From positions 496,001 through 560,000 of the forward strand of contig NZ_CP064952.1 in NCBI RefSeq assembly GCF_011038885.2: a stretch of DNA of 64,000 nucleotides, given 5' to 3'. The translations under genes were made by a program, and so were the position numbers. This document shows positions 1-9,956 of this stretch, piece by piece (the stretch's first letter is position 1; the number at the start of each line of letters is the position of its first letter). A model generated the notes under the pieces. The model was not told where the DNA came from. It saw only the letters and a program-made list of their open reading frames with translations, and searched no databases. This DNA comes from Schaalia sp. ZJ405 (GTDB lineage Bacteria > Actinomycetota > Actinomycetes > Actinomycetales > Actinomycetaceae).

Positions 1-638
1 TCCGCGTACATGTGGACACCATCGACGGTGAACTCCGCTCGAAGTTTTCCTTCCGTATCGGTCAGGCCGGCATTCAAATCCAAGAAGGTCGCGTCATAGC
101 GTTGTGCTAGCGTCAGAATGCCCTGATTGGCTTCATGGATCCGCTCGTTGCTGCGGTGACTCCATATCTCCTTGGCATGAGGACTACTTCCTGCATCCAG
201 ATTGATGGGGTAGAACGCGAGTAGGTATAACTTGGCTTTTGGCGTATGTGACACAATACTTTTCAGAATGCTCTCATAGGTGTTAAGCATTCTGGATACA
301 GCATAGTTATCGCTATCCATGTCATTGGAGCCGATGTTCAGGAAAACTGCTTTTGGCTCGAGCTCATAGATGCAGACATCTAAGGAATCGAGCAATTCCT
401 GTGAAGTGTATCCACCAATACCTCGATTATAAATCGTATAGGGTAGGTTCTCGCTGAGAATAAACTCGTAGATTGGAAACTGCTCCATCAAGCTGGAACC
501 AGTAAAAACGATCTGTCCCTTCTTTGCGAGGACATTCAGACGACGGAAGTTTTCGCGCTTCCGCTGTTTTTCTTGCTGCACCCACGCCTGAATAACCTGA
601 GTGTATTGGGCAAGCTGTTCTCCCTCTCTCATCGACAT
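1..638 (-). CDS. SGNH/GDSL-type esterase, C-terminus outside window
   Basis: This minus-strand reading frame runs off the left edge of the window, so about 212 N-terminal residues are visible. It carries the SGNH hydrolase blocks: block I GSSLMEQFP with the presumed nucleophile serine, block II glycine in NRGIGGYTS, block III asparagine in NIGSND, and the D-x-x-H pair in DGVHM close to the edge. Such enzymes remove acyl groups, often acetyl groups, from sugars. No signal peptide is seen, so it is probably cytoplasmic. Its ATG overlaps the stop of the upstream transporter gene as TGATG, which indicates translational coupling; a second in-frame ATG lies two codons further on. Linkage to a sugar symporter and GH3 enzymes suggests deacetylation of imported oligosaccharides. 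The family is clear; the substrate is not known. Confidence 0.8.
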   Translation of the reverse strand, partial: MSMREGEQLAQYTQVIQAWVQQEKQRKRENFRRLNVLAKKGQIVFTGSSLMEQFPIYEFILSENLPYTIYNRGIGGYTSQELLDSLDVCIYELEPKAVFLNIGSNDMDSDNYAVSRMLNTYESILKSIVSHTPKAKLYLLAFYPINLDAGSSPHAKEIWSHRSNERIHEANQGILTLAQRYDATFLDLNAGLTDTEGKLRAEFTVDGVHMYA

Positions 639-2008
639 CAAGATGACGCGTCCGTCTTTGAAGCACGACGTTCAGCAAGTTCGTCTCGAATCTGAGGCAG
701 CTTGCTTTCGAGGTCAAAGAGACGAAGCCCGAGAATCATGACGATAAACAGTATCAGTGGGATCCAACTGGACAGGGCGACGATCGAAGCGCGAGCAGGA
801 GCGGTGATCTCAGCCGCAGTTCCATCAAAGCCGGCCAATCCCATGATGAGACCCACGCCGCCAGAGGAGAGACCGGAACCAAGCTTATTGGAGAAGCTGC
901 CGACGGCTGAGATCATCCCCTCAGTACGGGAGCCGGTTGTCCACTCTTGGTAGTCCATGATGTCAATGAGGAGGAGAAGCGTGAAGTAAGAAGGAGGTAG
1001 TACAGCAACAGTTTGCAACAAGGTGCTCAGCACCACCATCGACATATCTGCGCCCGCAAAATAACGAATGATGCAGCCGATACAACCGATAACAAAGGAC
1101 CACGTAAAGAGAGTCCGAATGGAGATTTTTTGCAGTAGCTTCGGCATGAGCAGAAGAAGGAAAGGTGTGAGCAGACCAAGTATGCCCACCACGCTCATTT
1201 TTTTGATGTCGCCTACGATATATTTAAAATAATAGCTACCTACGGTACTGTTGCTATTGACAATGATGTTAGTGAGAATAGAAACGACGCACAGAATTCT
1301 CAGGTACTTGTTTTTCAATACGGGAAGAAAATCTTTAAATTTAGGTGAATATGCGTTCGTGTCTCCTTCGGTGTTGACTTCCTTGACGCCGATCAAACGA
1401 GTGAGGCCTAACAAACAAAGAGGAATACCGGTGATGAGTGAGATGGTTGTCCAGCCGCCGCGGGAGGTGCCCAATGTGCCCATAAGGATTGGGAATATAA
1501 CTGAAACGACGGTGCACATCAAAGTGATAAGGAAGCCATTGATCGCAACGACTTTGCTACGGTCATCTTCGTACTTAAAAGCACGATTCAAATACACCGG
1601 TTCTGAGACATACAAGAGTGTGGCAAAGATCGAATTGATAAAGGTGAAGGTGGTAAAGATCCAGATGGATTTACCGATATCGCCCAATTCGGGGCAGGAG
1701 TAGAGCAGGATCGTGCAGATCCACACTCCGATGATCGAAAATTCATATGGGCGAGCTTTGCCGAGCCGGGTTTTGGTCCGATCGATCAGAACACCAGCGA
1801 CCAGATCGGTGAACCCGTCAAATACCTTGCTAGCCAGAAGAAGTGTTCCAACAAGAACCGCATTCATGCCGAGCATATCGGTGCAGTAATAGGTAACATA
1901 AGTTAAAACCAGTACGTTGCTAGCAGTCGACATGCCACGGCCGGACCAGGCCAACTGTTTGCCAACTGTGAGACGGTAAGGATCGCGGATTTTATGCTTC
2001 TTTGCCAT
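638..2008 (-). CDS. GPH-family sugar:cation symporter (MFS)
   Basis: A 456-aa polytopic membrane protein with about twelve hydrophobic segments. The N-terminal part has the pattern typical of the glycoside-pentoside-hexuronide:cation symporter family (MelB/XynB type): FDGFTDLVAGVLIDRTKT followed by GKARPYE in the cytoplasmic loop between helices 2 and 3. It probably imports a disaccharide or short oligosaccharide with a cation. It is the first gene of a minus-strand pair with the SGNH esterase, and is transcribed divergently from the AraC regulator across a 500-bp spacer. The length is normal for the family. The two cytoplasmic GH3 enzymes nearby would act on the imported sugar. The exact substrate cannot be read from sequence; xylo-oligosaccharides and beta-glucosides are both possible. 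Confidence 0.88.
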   Translation of the reverse strand: MAKKHKIRDPYRLTVGKQLAWSGRGMSTASNVLVLTYVTYYCTDMLGMNAVLVGTLLLASKVFDGFTDLVAGVLIDRTKTRLGKARPYEFSIIGVWICTILLYSCPELGDIGKSIWIFTTFTFINSIFATLLYVSEPVYLNRAFKYEDDRSKVVAINGFLITLMCTVVSVIFPILMGTLGTSRGGWTTISLITGIPLCLLGLTRLIGVKEVNTEGDTNAYSPKFKDFLPVLKNKYLRILCVVSILTNIIVNSNSTVGSYYFKYIVGDIKKMSVVGILGLLTPFLLLLMPKLLQKISIRTLFTWSFVIGCIGCIIRYFAGADMSMVVLSTLLQTVAVLPPSYFTLLLLIDIMDYQEWTTGSRTEGMISAVGSFSNKLGSGLSSGGVGLIMGLAGFDGTAAEITAPARASIVALSSWIPLILFIVMILGLRLFDLESKLPQIRDELAERRASKTDASS

Positions 2009-2510
2009 GAGTGTTCCTTCTCAGATTGACGACTATCCGTCGTCGTTGTCGCAGCATGCTAACACTGAAGCCGATGGTGATGATATTAAAATTCTGCGAT
2101 TTACATCGAAATGCATCCCACTTGACGTAAGTTAACCAATCTGCGCAGAATATTAGTTAATATCGCAGATATTTACTAGCGGTCATTCGGTAGTGAATGT
2201 TAGCCTGCAATGCAGAAAGATGATATTCAGATCGAGTGGAGGAGTGGGTTCTATGTTGAGACTTGATGAGAAAGCAAATTTTATTACTCCTCGCTGCAAA
2301 ACAGTAGACTGTCACATCGGAGAAGATGTGGTGAGGAACATGTCTCGTGGATCGGAACAGTTGTCTGTGAACTAGTACCCGTTAGGGTTAAGCTCTGAGG
2401 AGCTTGTTAGTTGGGCGGAGACGTCGAATGCTCTAGAAAGATCGGAAATAGGCTTTTATGCTTTGACATGATTGGTGAATGGTCCCAATAGGACAAAGGA
2501 GGTTGATCTT
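2009..2510. promoter_or_regulatory. Divergent regulatory spacer with CTGCG half-sites
   Basis: This A+T-rich spacer separates the divergent symporter and AraC genes and has no convincing gene. It holds three related elements: TCTGCGAT at 2093-2100, the palindrome TCTGCGCAGA at 2140-2149, and ATCGCAGAT at 2162-2170. They lie 90-170 bp upstream of the symporter start and are plausible operator half-sites for the AraC protein. A strong ribosome binding site AAAGGAGG (2495-2502) lies eight bases before the GTG at 2511 and fixes the regulator start. Regulatory function is inferred. Confidence 0.45.
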
Positions 2511-3695
2511 GTGGAAGATCAGAATCTTAGATTTTTGCAGGACGCCTTTTTAAATACGCACAAGATGTGTTCGTGGACACTGACGGTCGACGGACAACTT
2601 GTGTACTTCAACTCTTTGGATCAGGAACTATTCTTTAATCTGTTTATGCTTGGTGACTGTAGTTCCGTAATTCGGAAGCATTTCACTCAGTCCGATATGC
2701 CTATCATAGCAGCAGATCAAATTGGCTTTGTCTGGGTTGCCGTGTATCAAAAATCGGTAGACGATCAGCAAGATCCGCTAGTTCATGTACTTGGGCCTAT
2801 AATTATTTCAGAAGTTACTGAGAAGCAACGGAGGCAGAGGATTCAAGAACTTGGCTTTACACCCGATTTTGAAGAGCGTCTTCTGTCGTTGGTTCGCGAG
2901 GTCCCTACCGTTTTAGAGAATGTCGCTATTAGCTGTACTCGGATGCTGCACTACTGCACAAACGATGAGGTTATAGAGTCAGATGCCATTGTTTTGTGGA
3001 ACGAGTCCGCTGTTCGAGAAGAAGATATTGTTTGGGGCGATGCTCGCTGGCACGGAACCTGGCTCGGTGAACAACGCTTCTTCAAAAGCGTTGTTGAGGG
3101 GAGTTACGATGGGCTTCGGGAGTTGGCTGTTGGTCATGTGGGCGGCATTGGCGGCGGGGATCCGTTGCGCCAGGCAAAAAATGAAGTAATCATTCTCTCG
3201 GTCTTCTGTAGTCGAGGCGCCATTATGGGTGGTGTTTCTTCAGAAGGAGCCCTAAATTTGTCGGACAATTTTATTCAAAATATTGAAGCTGCGGAAACTG
3301 TGGCAGAAGTTCGGCAGATTGGTGGCGCCATGCACAGAGCCTTTATTGATCGAGTTCGGCTTGCAAAAGCTAATCAGGGGTACTCTCCATTGGTGCGGAT
3401 GTGTGTGGATTATGTTGAGACACATATTTTCGAACGCATACGCATTAGAGATCTTGTTCAAGAGGTGGGATATGCAGAGAACTATATCAGCAGGCGTTTC
3501 AAGGCTGAAATGGGTCAAAGTTTGGTTGAGTATATCAATCAACAGAAAGTTGAGGTTGCTAAATCTATGTTGAAGGGAAGTGTGGTTTCCGTTGTGGAGC
3601 TTAGCGAGCGACTTTCCTTCTCTAATCCCAGTTATTTCAGTGCGGTTTTTAAAAAGCGCACAGGTCTTACACCGTTAGAGTATCGAAAGAAGTAA
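2511..3695 (+). CDS. AraC-family transcriptional regulator
   Basis: A 394-aa regulator. The last hundred residues form a typical AraC/XylS double helix-turn-helix, including RIRDLVQEVGYAENYISRRF and, near the end, the conserved SNPSYFSAVFKKRTGLTP. The N-terminal 290 residues do not resemble a classic cupin and probably form a sensor or dimerisation domain; they resemble the long N-terminal halves of AraC proteins next to carbohydrate loci in Firmicutes. The GTG at 2511 is preferred over the in-frame ATG at 2472 because AAAGGAGG precedes it at good spacing. The stop lies 18 bp before the first GH3 gene, so it probably heads the plus-strand operon and may control the divergent symporter as well. 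It was probably acquired with the island. Confidence 0.9.
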   Translation: MEDQNLRFLQDAFLNTHKMCSWTLTVDGQLVYFNSLDQELFFNLFMLGDCSSVIRKHFTQSDMPIIAADQIGFVWVAVYQKSVDDQQDPLVHVLGPIIISEVTEKQRRQRIQELGFTPDFEERLLSLVREVPTVLENVAISCTRMLHYCTNDEVIESDAIVLWNESAVREEDIVWGDARWHGTWLGEQRFFKSVVEGSYDGLRELAVGHVGGIGGGDPLRQAKNEVIILSVFCSRGAIMGGVSSEGALNLSDNFIQNIEAAETVAEVRQIGGAMHRAFIDRVRLAKANQGYSPLVRMCVDYVETHIFERIRIRDLVQEVGYAENYISRRFKAEMGQSLVEYINQQKVEVAKSMLKGSVVSVVELSERLSFSNPSYFSAVFKKRTGLTPLEYRKK

Positions 3696-3713
3696 GAATA
3701 GGTGGAACTCTAA

Positions 3714-5897
3714 ATGTTTCAAAAGGCATGTAATTTGAGTGAGACTCAGATCCATGAAGAGGCAGTACAACTTCTCAAAAAAATGACATTGAAGGAGAAG
3801 GTATTTGTCCTCAGTGGTAACTGGAAGATGATTCGCGATAGTATTGTGTATAAGCGAACGTATAATCCTGTGGCCATCGAGTCTCATGGTTGTAAGAGAC
3901 TGGGAATCACGCCGGTGGCCTTTACTGACGGCCCTCGCGGCGTAGTCATGGGTCACAGCACCTGCTTCCCAGTTTCCATTGCGAGAGCGGCCAGCTTTGA
4001 CCGAGAGCTTGAGCGTGAGATCGGAGAAGCAATAGGTAAGGAGGCCCGTGCTCAAGGTGCCAACTATTTTGCGGGAGTCTGCGTCAATCTTCTGATGCAC
4101 CCGGCAGGCGGTCGTGCCCAGGAGTCCTACGGTGAAGACCCCTATCTCGTGGGCGAGATGGGAGCTGAGCTGGTCAGAGGCGTGCAGGCGCACAATGTCA
4201 TGGCCTGTGTTAAGCATTATGCTGTAAACAACATGGAGAATCGCCGTTTTTATGTGGACGTTGACTGTTCTGAGCGAACGTTGCGGGAGGTTTATCTGCC
4301 CCACTTCAAAAAGTGTGTGGACGCCGGATGTGCCTCTCTCATGGGGTCCTACAACCGCTTCAGAGGCGATCAGGCTTCTGAATCTCAGCACCTGTTGACG
4401 GAGATTCTTCGCGAAGATTGGGGCTTCGAAGGTTTCACCATCACCGACTTTATTTTTGCCCTTCGCGACGGTGTGAAGGCGATCGAGTCTGGCATGGACA
4501 TGGAGATGCCGCTTCCAGTGCATTTCGGGTTGGAGCTGAAAAAGGCCGTTAAGGACGGAAAGCTTTCAGAGAAGACCATTGATCAAGCGATTCTCCGCGT
4601 GCTTAAAACGCAGTTGACTTTTGAAAATACGCCTGACCCTATCTCCTATGACAAGTCCCTCGTAGCCTGTCCGGAGCACGTGGCCCTGGCGCGCAGAGCC
4701 GCCGAAGAGTCGATCGTGCTGATTAAGAACCAAGGCGACGTGTTGCCGTTTAGCAAAGATTGCAAGATGGTGCTTGTCATCGGGCATCTTGCTTCCGAGG
4801 CTAATACCGGTGATCACGGAAGCTCCAACGTTTACCCTCCCAGCGTGGTAACCGCGCTGGAAGGGATCCGCGAGAAGTTCGGCAGCCTCACGGAGGTAAT
4901 TCATGTGGGGGAGGCTGAACTGGACCGTATTAAAGAACTGGCCCCCAAAGCGGACGCAGTCATCGTCATTGCAGGTAACGACTATAACGACGAGGGCGAA
5001 TACGTTATGCCAGATAGCGATATCAACTCCGTTGCACTGATGGGCAGGGGATTTTCGAACAATGGCAATAGGATTTTAGGTGCGTTGATGTCCAAGGTTA
5101 AGGCCAGCAATGCCGGTTCCTACACCTCTGACGATGGCAAGCCTGTGGGTGGCGACCGCAGAAGCCTCTCTCTGCGCCAGTCCGAGATCAAAGCAATCCG
5201 TGCAGCGGGGGAACTCAACAAAAACACTGCAGTGGTGTTGGTCAGCGGCTCCATGATCCTTACCAAAGAGTGGGAGGACAGTGTATCTGCCATTCTGTAT
5301 GGCTGGTACTCCGGAATGGAGGGCGGACACGCTCTGGCCTCTGTCCTTTTGGGCGATGTTAATCCCTCCGGCAAGCTGCCTTTTGTGATCCCCTCCGACG
5401 AGTCTCAGCTTCCGCAGGTGGACTTCTTCGAAGCCAACGCCATCACCTATGACTTCGATCATGGGTACCGCAAGCTCGATCGGGACGGAAGCGTCCCCGC
5501 ATATCCATTTGGTTTTGGCCTGAGCTATACCGAATTTACTTATGGTAAAACCGCTGCTGCAATGGACGGTGAGTGCATCGTTGTGAAGACTTCAGTGAAG
5601 AATGTCGGTCAACGCGCGGGCGATGAGATCGTGCAGGTCTATGTCTCCGTGCCGAAATCTGATGTTGAGCGTCATGTGAAACAACTGAAGGGCTTTGCGC
5701 GCGTGGCGCTTGCTGCCGGAGAGGAAAAGACAGTAGAAATTCGGATCCCGTTCGAAGAACTCAAATACTATGACGAAAAAACAAACACATGGGTGCTGGA
5801 GAATGCGGAGTATGTCTTCTTCGTAGGACCTAGTGCAGATCCGGAACAACTGACAGGAATCTCGATGCGTCTAGATGAGGCATGGAATTTACTGTAA
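3714..5897 (+). CDS. Glycoside hydrolase family 3, cytoplasmic beta-glycosidase
   Basis: A 727-aa GH3 enzyme without a signal peptide, so it should act on imported sugars. The N-terminal TIM-barrel domain carries ESYGEDPYLVGEMG (around residue 138) and KHYAVNNMENRR (around 167). The nucleophile is expected at Asp245 in GFTITDF. The second alpha/beta domain starts near residue 335 and includes the acidic stretch NDEGEYV, a possible acid/base region. A fibronectin-like C-terminal domain follows YPFGFGLSYTEF. It probably releases glucose or xylose from non-reducing ends of beta-linked oligosaccharides. It lies 18 bp after the regulator and 47 bp before a second GH3 gene, in one operon. Its codon use is more A/T-rich than in the genes to the right of the island, which suggests transfer. 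Confidence 0.9.
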   Translation: MFQKACNLSETQIHEEAVQLLKKMTLKEKVFVLSGNWKMIRDSIVYKRTYNPVAIESHGCKRLGITPVAFTDGPRGVVMGHSTCFPVSIARAASFDRELEREIGEAIGKEARAQGANYFAGVCVNLLMHPAGGRAQESYGEDPYLVGEMGAELVRGVQAHNVMACVKHYAVNNMENRRFYVDVDCSERTLREVYLPHFKKCVDAGCASLMGSYNRFRGDQASESQHLLTEILREDWGFEGFTITDFIFALRDGVKAIESGMDMEMPLPVHFGLELKKAVKDGKLSEKTIDQAILRVLKTQLTFENTPDPISYDKSLVACPEHVALARRAAEESIVLIKNQGDVLPFSKDCKMVLVIGHLASEANTGDHGSSNVYPPSVVTALEGIREKFGSLTEVIHVGEAELDRIKELAPKADAVIVIAGNDYNDEGEYVMPDSDINSVALMGRGFSNNGNRILGALMSKVKASNAGSYTSDDGKPVGGDRRSLSLRQSEIKAIRAAGELNKNTAVVLVSGSMILTKEWEDSVSAILYGWYSGMEGGHALASVLLGDVNPSGKLPFVIPSDESQLPQVDFFEANAITYDFDHGYRKLDRDGSVPAYPFGFGLSYTEFTYGKTAAAMDGECIVVKTSVKNVGQRAGDEIVQVYVSVPKSDVERHVKQLKGFARVALAAGEEKTVEIRIPFEELKYYDEKTNTWVLENAEYVFFVGPSADPEQLTGISMRLDEAWNLL

Positions 5898-5944
5898 TCC
5901 TGCGTAAAGATTACGTGGAAACATAGAAAATATAGGGGAATGGT

Positions 5945-8185
5945 ATGGAACAAATAGCGCGTTACAAAGATTCCTCTCTTTCTCCCGAAGATCGGACAGC
6001 GGATCTACTGTCCCGAATGAGCATTCAGGATAAGCTGGCACAGCTGACTCAGGTATGGGGGCTTGAGCAAATGGTCGGCATGGGTATGCCTCATCCCAAA
6101 GATATGGCCAGTTTGGGTGTTGGGTCCATGCTTTATGTCAGCAGCATGAGCGATAAAAACGCGTACCAAAAGATTGCCGTAGAGAACACCAAGTGCGGCA
6201 TCCCCATGCTTTACGGAACCGACGTAGTTCACGGTTATCGGACAGCTTTTCCGTTGCCGTTGGGCATGGCCTGTAGCTGGGATCCTGAGATTCTGGAGCA
6301 AGCTCAGCACGTCGCTGCTAAAGAAGCCAGGGCAGACGGTATCACCTGGACTTTCTATCCCAATGCCGACATCGCCAGAGATGCCCGATGGGGCAGAGTG
6401 GGTGAGACTATGGGGGAAGACCCTTATTTGGCTTCTCGTCTGATTGCCGCAGAGATCAAAGGCTTTCAGGGGAATAATCTCAGCAACGAGGAATCTATTG
6501 CCGCTTGCCTCAAGCATTTTGTTGGCTACGGTGCTTGTGTAGGCGGACGGGACTATGAGCAGGTTAATCTGTCGGAGAGTGAGCTTCGCAACACCTATTA
6601 TCCCTCCTTCTCTGCTGGTATCCAACAGGGAGCGGAGAGTGTGATGACGGCATATATGGATCTCAACAGTGAGCCGCTTACTGCAAGCCGTTATCAACTG
6701 AAAGAGGTTCTGCGAGGTGAAATGGGATTTGATCGACTTATCGTCACAGATGCTGGCACCATTGGAAATCTGGTCGTGCAGGGAAATGCCAAAGATGGTG
6801 TGGATGCTGCCGAAAGAGCTATGAGTGCCACTGTTAATATGGATATGGGAAGTTACCAGTATTTTCAGAATTTGCCGAAACTTCTGGAACTGGGCAAAGT
6901 GAGCATGGGGCAACTGGATGAAGCGGTGCGTCCGATTCTGATGACTAAGTTCAAGTTGGGGCTGTTTGAGAATCCCTATAGTGAACCGGGAAAAAGTGAA
7001 AAGCTGGCAGAAGATCCTGCCAGTCATGCCCTAGCAAGAAAAGCTGCACAGAACTCCATCGTGCTGTTGAAAAATAAGGACAGTATTCTCCCGTTAGATG
7101 AGCAGACATCGGGTAAGGTTGCGGTCATTGGATATTTGGCAGACTCTCAGATTGACTGTGGTGCAGCCACGGTGGTGGGGGTCCCAGCTTATGCAGTGAC
7201 TCCTCTTCAGGGACTAAAAGAGCGCCTGGGTGTAGATCGGGTACTGTATGCTCCTGGTCCATTTGCGGAGCGTACAATTCCCAACTTTGTCAGTGAATTT
7301 ATTGCCGACTTTGGCTTAGAGAAGCGGAAGCTTCAGAGCTGGGCTGAGCAAACCGACTCTATCAACGAAGCTGTGAAGACGGCCGAACAAGCGGATGTGA
7401 TTCTCACGTTTTTGGGTGAGAGCGCTGAGATGTCTGGAGAGGCGTCTTCTCGTTCCGATTTGTCTCTGCCCGGCCGCCAGCAGGAGCTTCTAGAGAAGCT
7501 GACTGACACTGGAAAGCCTGTCATTCTGGTGCTTATTGGTGGACGTCCTCTAGCGGTCACATGGGCCCAGGAACATGTCAATGCCATTCTCATGGCTTGG
7601 CAGCCTGGGAGGGAAGGAGGGCACGCTATTGCAGATATCCTCTTCGGTGATGTCAACCCTTCCGCACATCTGGCAATGACCTTTCCGCGCAGTGCCGGTC
7701 AATGTCCGCAGTATTATGCGACCACATTGACACATCAGCCGGCGTCACAGCAGAAACAGCCGTTCTCACGTTATTGGAACGAGTTATCCTCTCCTCTCTA
7801 CCCCTTTGGCTACGGCATGAGCTACAGCACCTTTGGGTACGGTAATCTGTTGCTCAGCAAGAATAAGATCTCATGTGGTGAGAACCTGACTGTCTCAGTA
7901 GAGGTGACAAATACTTCAAACAGAGATGGGAGCGAAGTGGTTCAGCTGTACCTTCATCAGCGTTGGGGAAGTGATACGCGTCCAATCCGCGAATTGAAGG
8001 GTTTTAAGAAAGTTTTTATCCTTGCCGGTGAAACTAAGATAATTACCTTCTGTATTGGTCCAAAAGAGATGTCCTATTACAGTACGACAAAGCAGTCTTA
8101 TGTTCAGGATGCGACGATCTTTGATGTGTGGGTTGGTGGTGACAGTATGGCAGAGTTGAAGGGTGAATTTGAAGTGATTGCCTGA
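5945..8185 (+). CDS. Glycoside hydrolase family 3, BglX-like
   Basis: A 746-aa GH3 enzyme of the BglX type. Visible landmarks are KHFVGYGACVGGRDY (residues 190-204), the nucleophile Asp269 in RLIVTDAG, and the acid/base-region motif GEASSRSDLSLPG, which matches the ASSRTD stretch of Escherichia coli BglX. A fibronectin-like C-terminal domain follows the YPFGYGMSYSTF motif. Unlike periplasmic BglX there is no signal peptide, consistent with a cytoplasmic role after import by the GPH symporter. It lies 47 bp downstream of the first GH3 gene, and the two probably differ in linkage or chain-length preference. Family assignment is firm; beta-glucosidase versus beta-xylosidase is undecided. Confidence 0.9.
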   Translation: MEQIARYKDSSLSPEDRTADLLSRMSIQDKLAQLTQVWGLEQMVGMGMPHPKDMASLGVGSMLYVSSMSDKNAYQKIAVENTKCGIPMLYGTDVVHGYRTAFPLPLGMACSWDPEILEQAQHVAAKEARADGITWTFYPNADIARDARWGRVGETMGEDPYLASRLIAAEIKGFQGNNLSNEESIAACLKHFVGYGACVGGRDYEQVNLSESELRNTYYPSFSAGIQQGAESVMTAYMDLNSEPLTASRYQLKEVLRGEMGFDRLIVTDAGTIGNLVVQGNAKDGVDAAERAMSATVNMDMGSYQYFQNLPKLLELGKVSMGQLDEAVRPILMTKFKLGLFENPYSEPGKSEKLAEDPASHALARKAAQNSIVLLKNKDSILPLDEQTSGKVAVIGYLADSQIDCGAATVVGVPAYAVTPLQGLKERLGVDRVLYAPGPFAERTIPNFVSEFIADFGLEKRKLQSWAEQTDSINEAVKTAEQADVILTFLGESAEMSGEASSRSDLSLPGRQQELLEKLTDTGKPVILVLIGGRPLAVTWAQEHVNAILMAWQPGREGGHAIADILFGDVNPSAHLAMTFPRSAGQCPQYYATTLTHQPASQQKQPFSRYWNELSSPLYPFGYGMSYSTFGYGNLLLSKNKISCGENLTVSVEVTNTSNRDGSEVVQLYLHQRWGSDTRPIRELKGFKKVFILAGETKIITFCIGPKEMSYYSTTKQSYVQDATIFDVWVGGDSMAELKGEFEVIA

Positions 8186-8376
8186 TGTCTGTCATTTGGA
8201 TAAAGCGGTCATGAAGGTTTTGAGGCGGTTGCTGATATAGTAGATTGGTACTTATTTGCGTCGATTCCATATCTGACGTAACCTGTGTTCTGATCGTGAA
8301 GAAAATCCAATCTGGAGTTAGGGTATCACAAGTTTTTGAAAAGTTTAAAACATGGAAAATGTGGGAGTGGGTTAAA

Positions 8377-9956
8377 ATGCTGAAACCGGCAATGTTGTTT
8401 CAGGATCATATGGTTCTGCAAAGGGAGAAGCCTGTAGCCGTTTGGGGTACAAGCAGACCGAACGAAACCGTCTCCGTGTCTATACAAGGTCAGACCTGTA
8501 GTTGTAAAGCTGACATGGAGGGGCGTTGGTGTGTAAAACTCCCTCCCCTTCGAACCTCTTTTCTAGAAATCCTCGTAATTTCCGGTGCTAGCGATGTGAT
8601 GACGTATCAGGATGTTCAGGTTGGAGATGTCTGGTTAGCCTCCGGTCAATCCAATATGGAATTCTTCATGCGCTATGATGCAGATTTTCCAGAAGAAAAG
8701 AGAGTTTGCTCCAATGCTGACATTCGCTTTTTTGACTATCCGGAGGTGTCCTATCCGGAACAGATCGGTGAAGCGGATTATGGGAAGAATTTTGGATTCT
8801 GGAGAAAAGCTTGCCCGGAGGATCTGGAATGGTTCTCAGCCGTGGGATACTATTTTGCAAAAGAAATCCAGGGTTCCTACGGTATTCCGGTGGGGATCGT
8901 GGGTTGCAACTGGGGTGGGACTCCTGCCTGCGCATGGATGAATGAAGAAGAAATACGGAAAGGCGGTGGCCAGGTATGGATCGACGAGTATAAAGAAGGG
9001 CTTAAGACACTGAATTTGGAGAACTACGAGGCGCAATTTCGCCAAAATTCTCCTGCGTGGCGAACAGATCCGTTTCAGGACCCCTTCACCGATCTGCTGT
9101 TGCAGGGAGCAAGTCTTGGCGAAGTCGTCAAAAACTCACTGGGCAGGAACTGGATGTGTCGACCATTGACATGTCAGTACATGCTCCAACCGTAGGGCCA
9201 AAGACAGAAACTAGGCCCTGTGGACTATACGAAAGTATGCTCTGTCAGGTTGCTCCCTTTACTCTTCGGGGCATTCTGTTTTATCAGGGAGAGTCCGATG
9301 GGGATCGTCACCCTGAAGTCTACGCGACCCTGTTTCCTGCTCTGATCCAGGGTTTTCGGGACCTGTGGCAGGAGGAGCTGCCCTTCCTGTTTGTCCAGAT
9401 TGCTCCTTTCGGCAGGTGGATGCAATCAGTGGGTGAGCCTTATGTCGAGATTAGGGAAGCGCAGCAGCTTGCTTCCGAAAGAGTTCCAGGCACAGGAATG
9501 GCTGTCATCAGTGACATAGGAATGGAACTGGATATTCATCCTAAGAAAAAACAGCCTGTCGGCCACCGCCTGGCTCTTCTCGCTGAAAGCAAGGTTTATG
9601 GAGACGATGTGTTGTGCGAAGCTCCAACACTGGTCTCCGCGAAGGAAGAGGGCGGAGCGCTGATTCTGCGCTTCACCAATACCGGCGATGGTCTTTATAT
9701 TGCGGACCATACCCCTGATGGCGTAAAGACCGATCCCACAAAGGTGGGTGGTCTTCGTGTTATTGAGGACGGCCAGGTTGTGAACCTGGATGGGGTGACT
9801 GCTTCGGTCGAAGGTGAGACTATGACACTCTGCGGTGACACACTTCATATCAAGAAGCCTTTTACTGTGGAATTGGGGTGCACTGGCTGGTACCGAATTA
9901 ATCTGTATAACAGTGCTGGTCTTCCTGCTAGACCGTCTAAGGTATTGGTGAAGTGA
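8377..9956 (+). pseudogene. Sialate O-acetylesterase-like protein, frameshifted
   Basis: Two overlapping frames together encode one SASA/DUF303-family esterase of about 525 residues. The first frame, from ATG 8377 (preceded by GGGAGTGGG), holds the start LKPAMLFQDHMVLQREKP and the nucleophile motif LASGQSNMEFFM. The second frame, open to 9956, holds RGILFYQGESDGD and the D-x-x-H pair in ELDIHPKK. The switch maps to an A5 run at 9130-9134, where one missing A would restore the frame. The product would remove acetyl groups from sugars. As written the first frame stops at 9195 and the catalytic Asp-His region is lost, so the gene is broken unless the A-run is a sequencing error or slippage occurs. 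It is the last gene of the island. Confidence 0.85.

Noticed and set aside
427..717. 96-codon minus-strand frame overlapping the symporter end
   Set aside because: It is a shadow of the SGNH esterase and symporter genes, which are both well supported in other frames.
2193..2375. 60-codon plus-strand frame in the symporter/AraC spacer
   Set aside because: There is no ribosome binding site and no family pattern. It overlaps the region expected to hold promoters and operators.
8245..8376. Longer N-terminus for the SASA esterase
   Set aside because: The extra 44 residues have no family pattern, and ATG 8377 has a good GGGAGTGGG site just before the conserved LKPAMLFQDHMV start.
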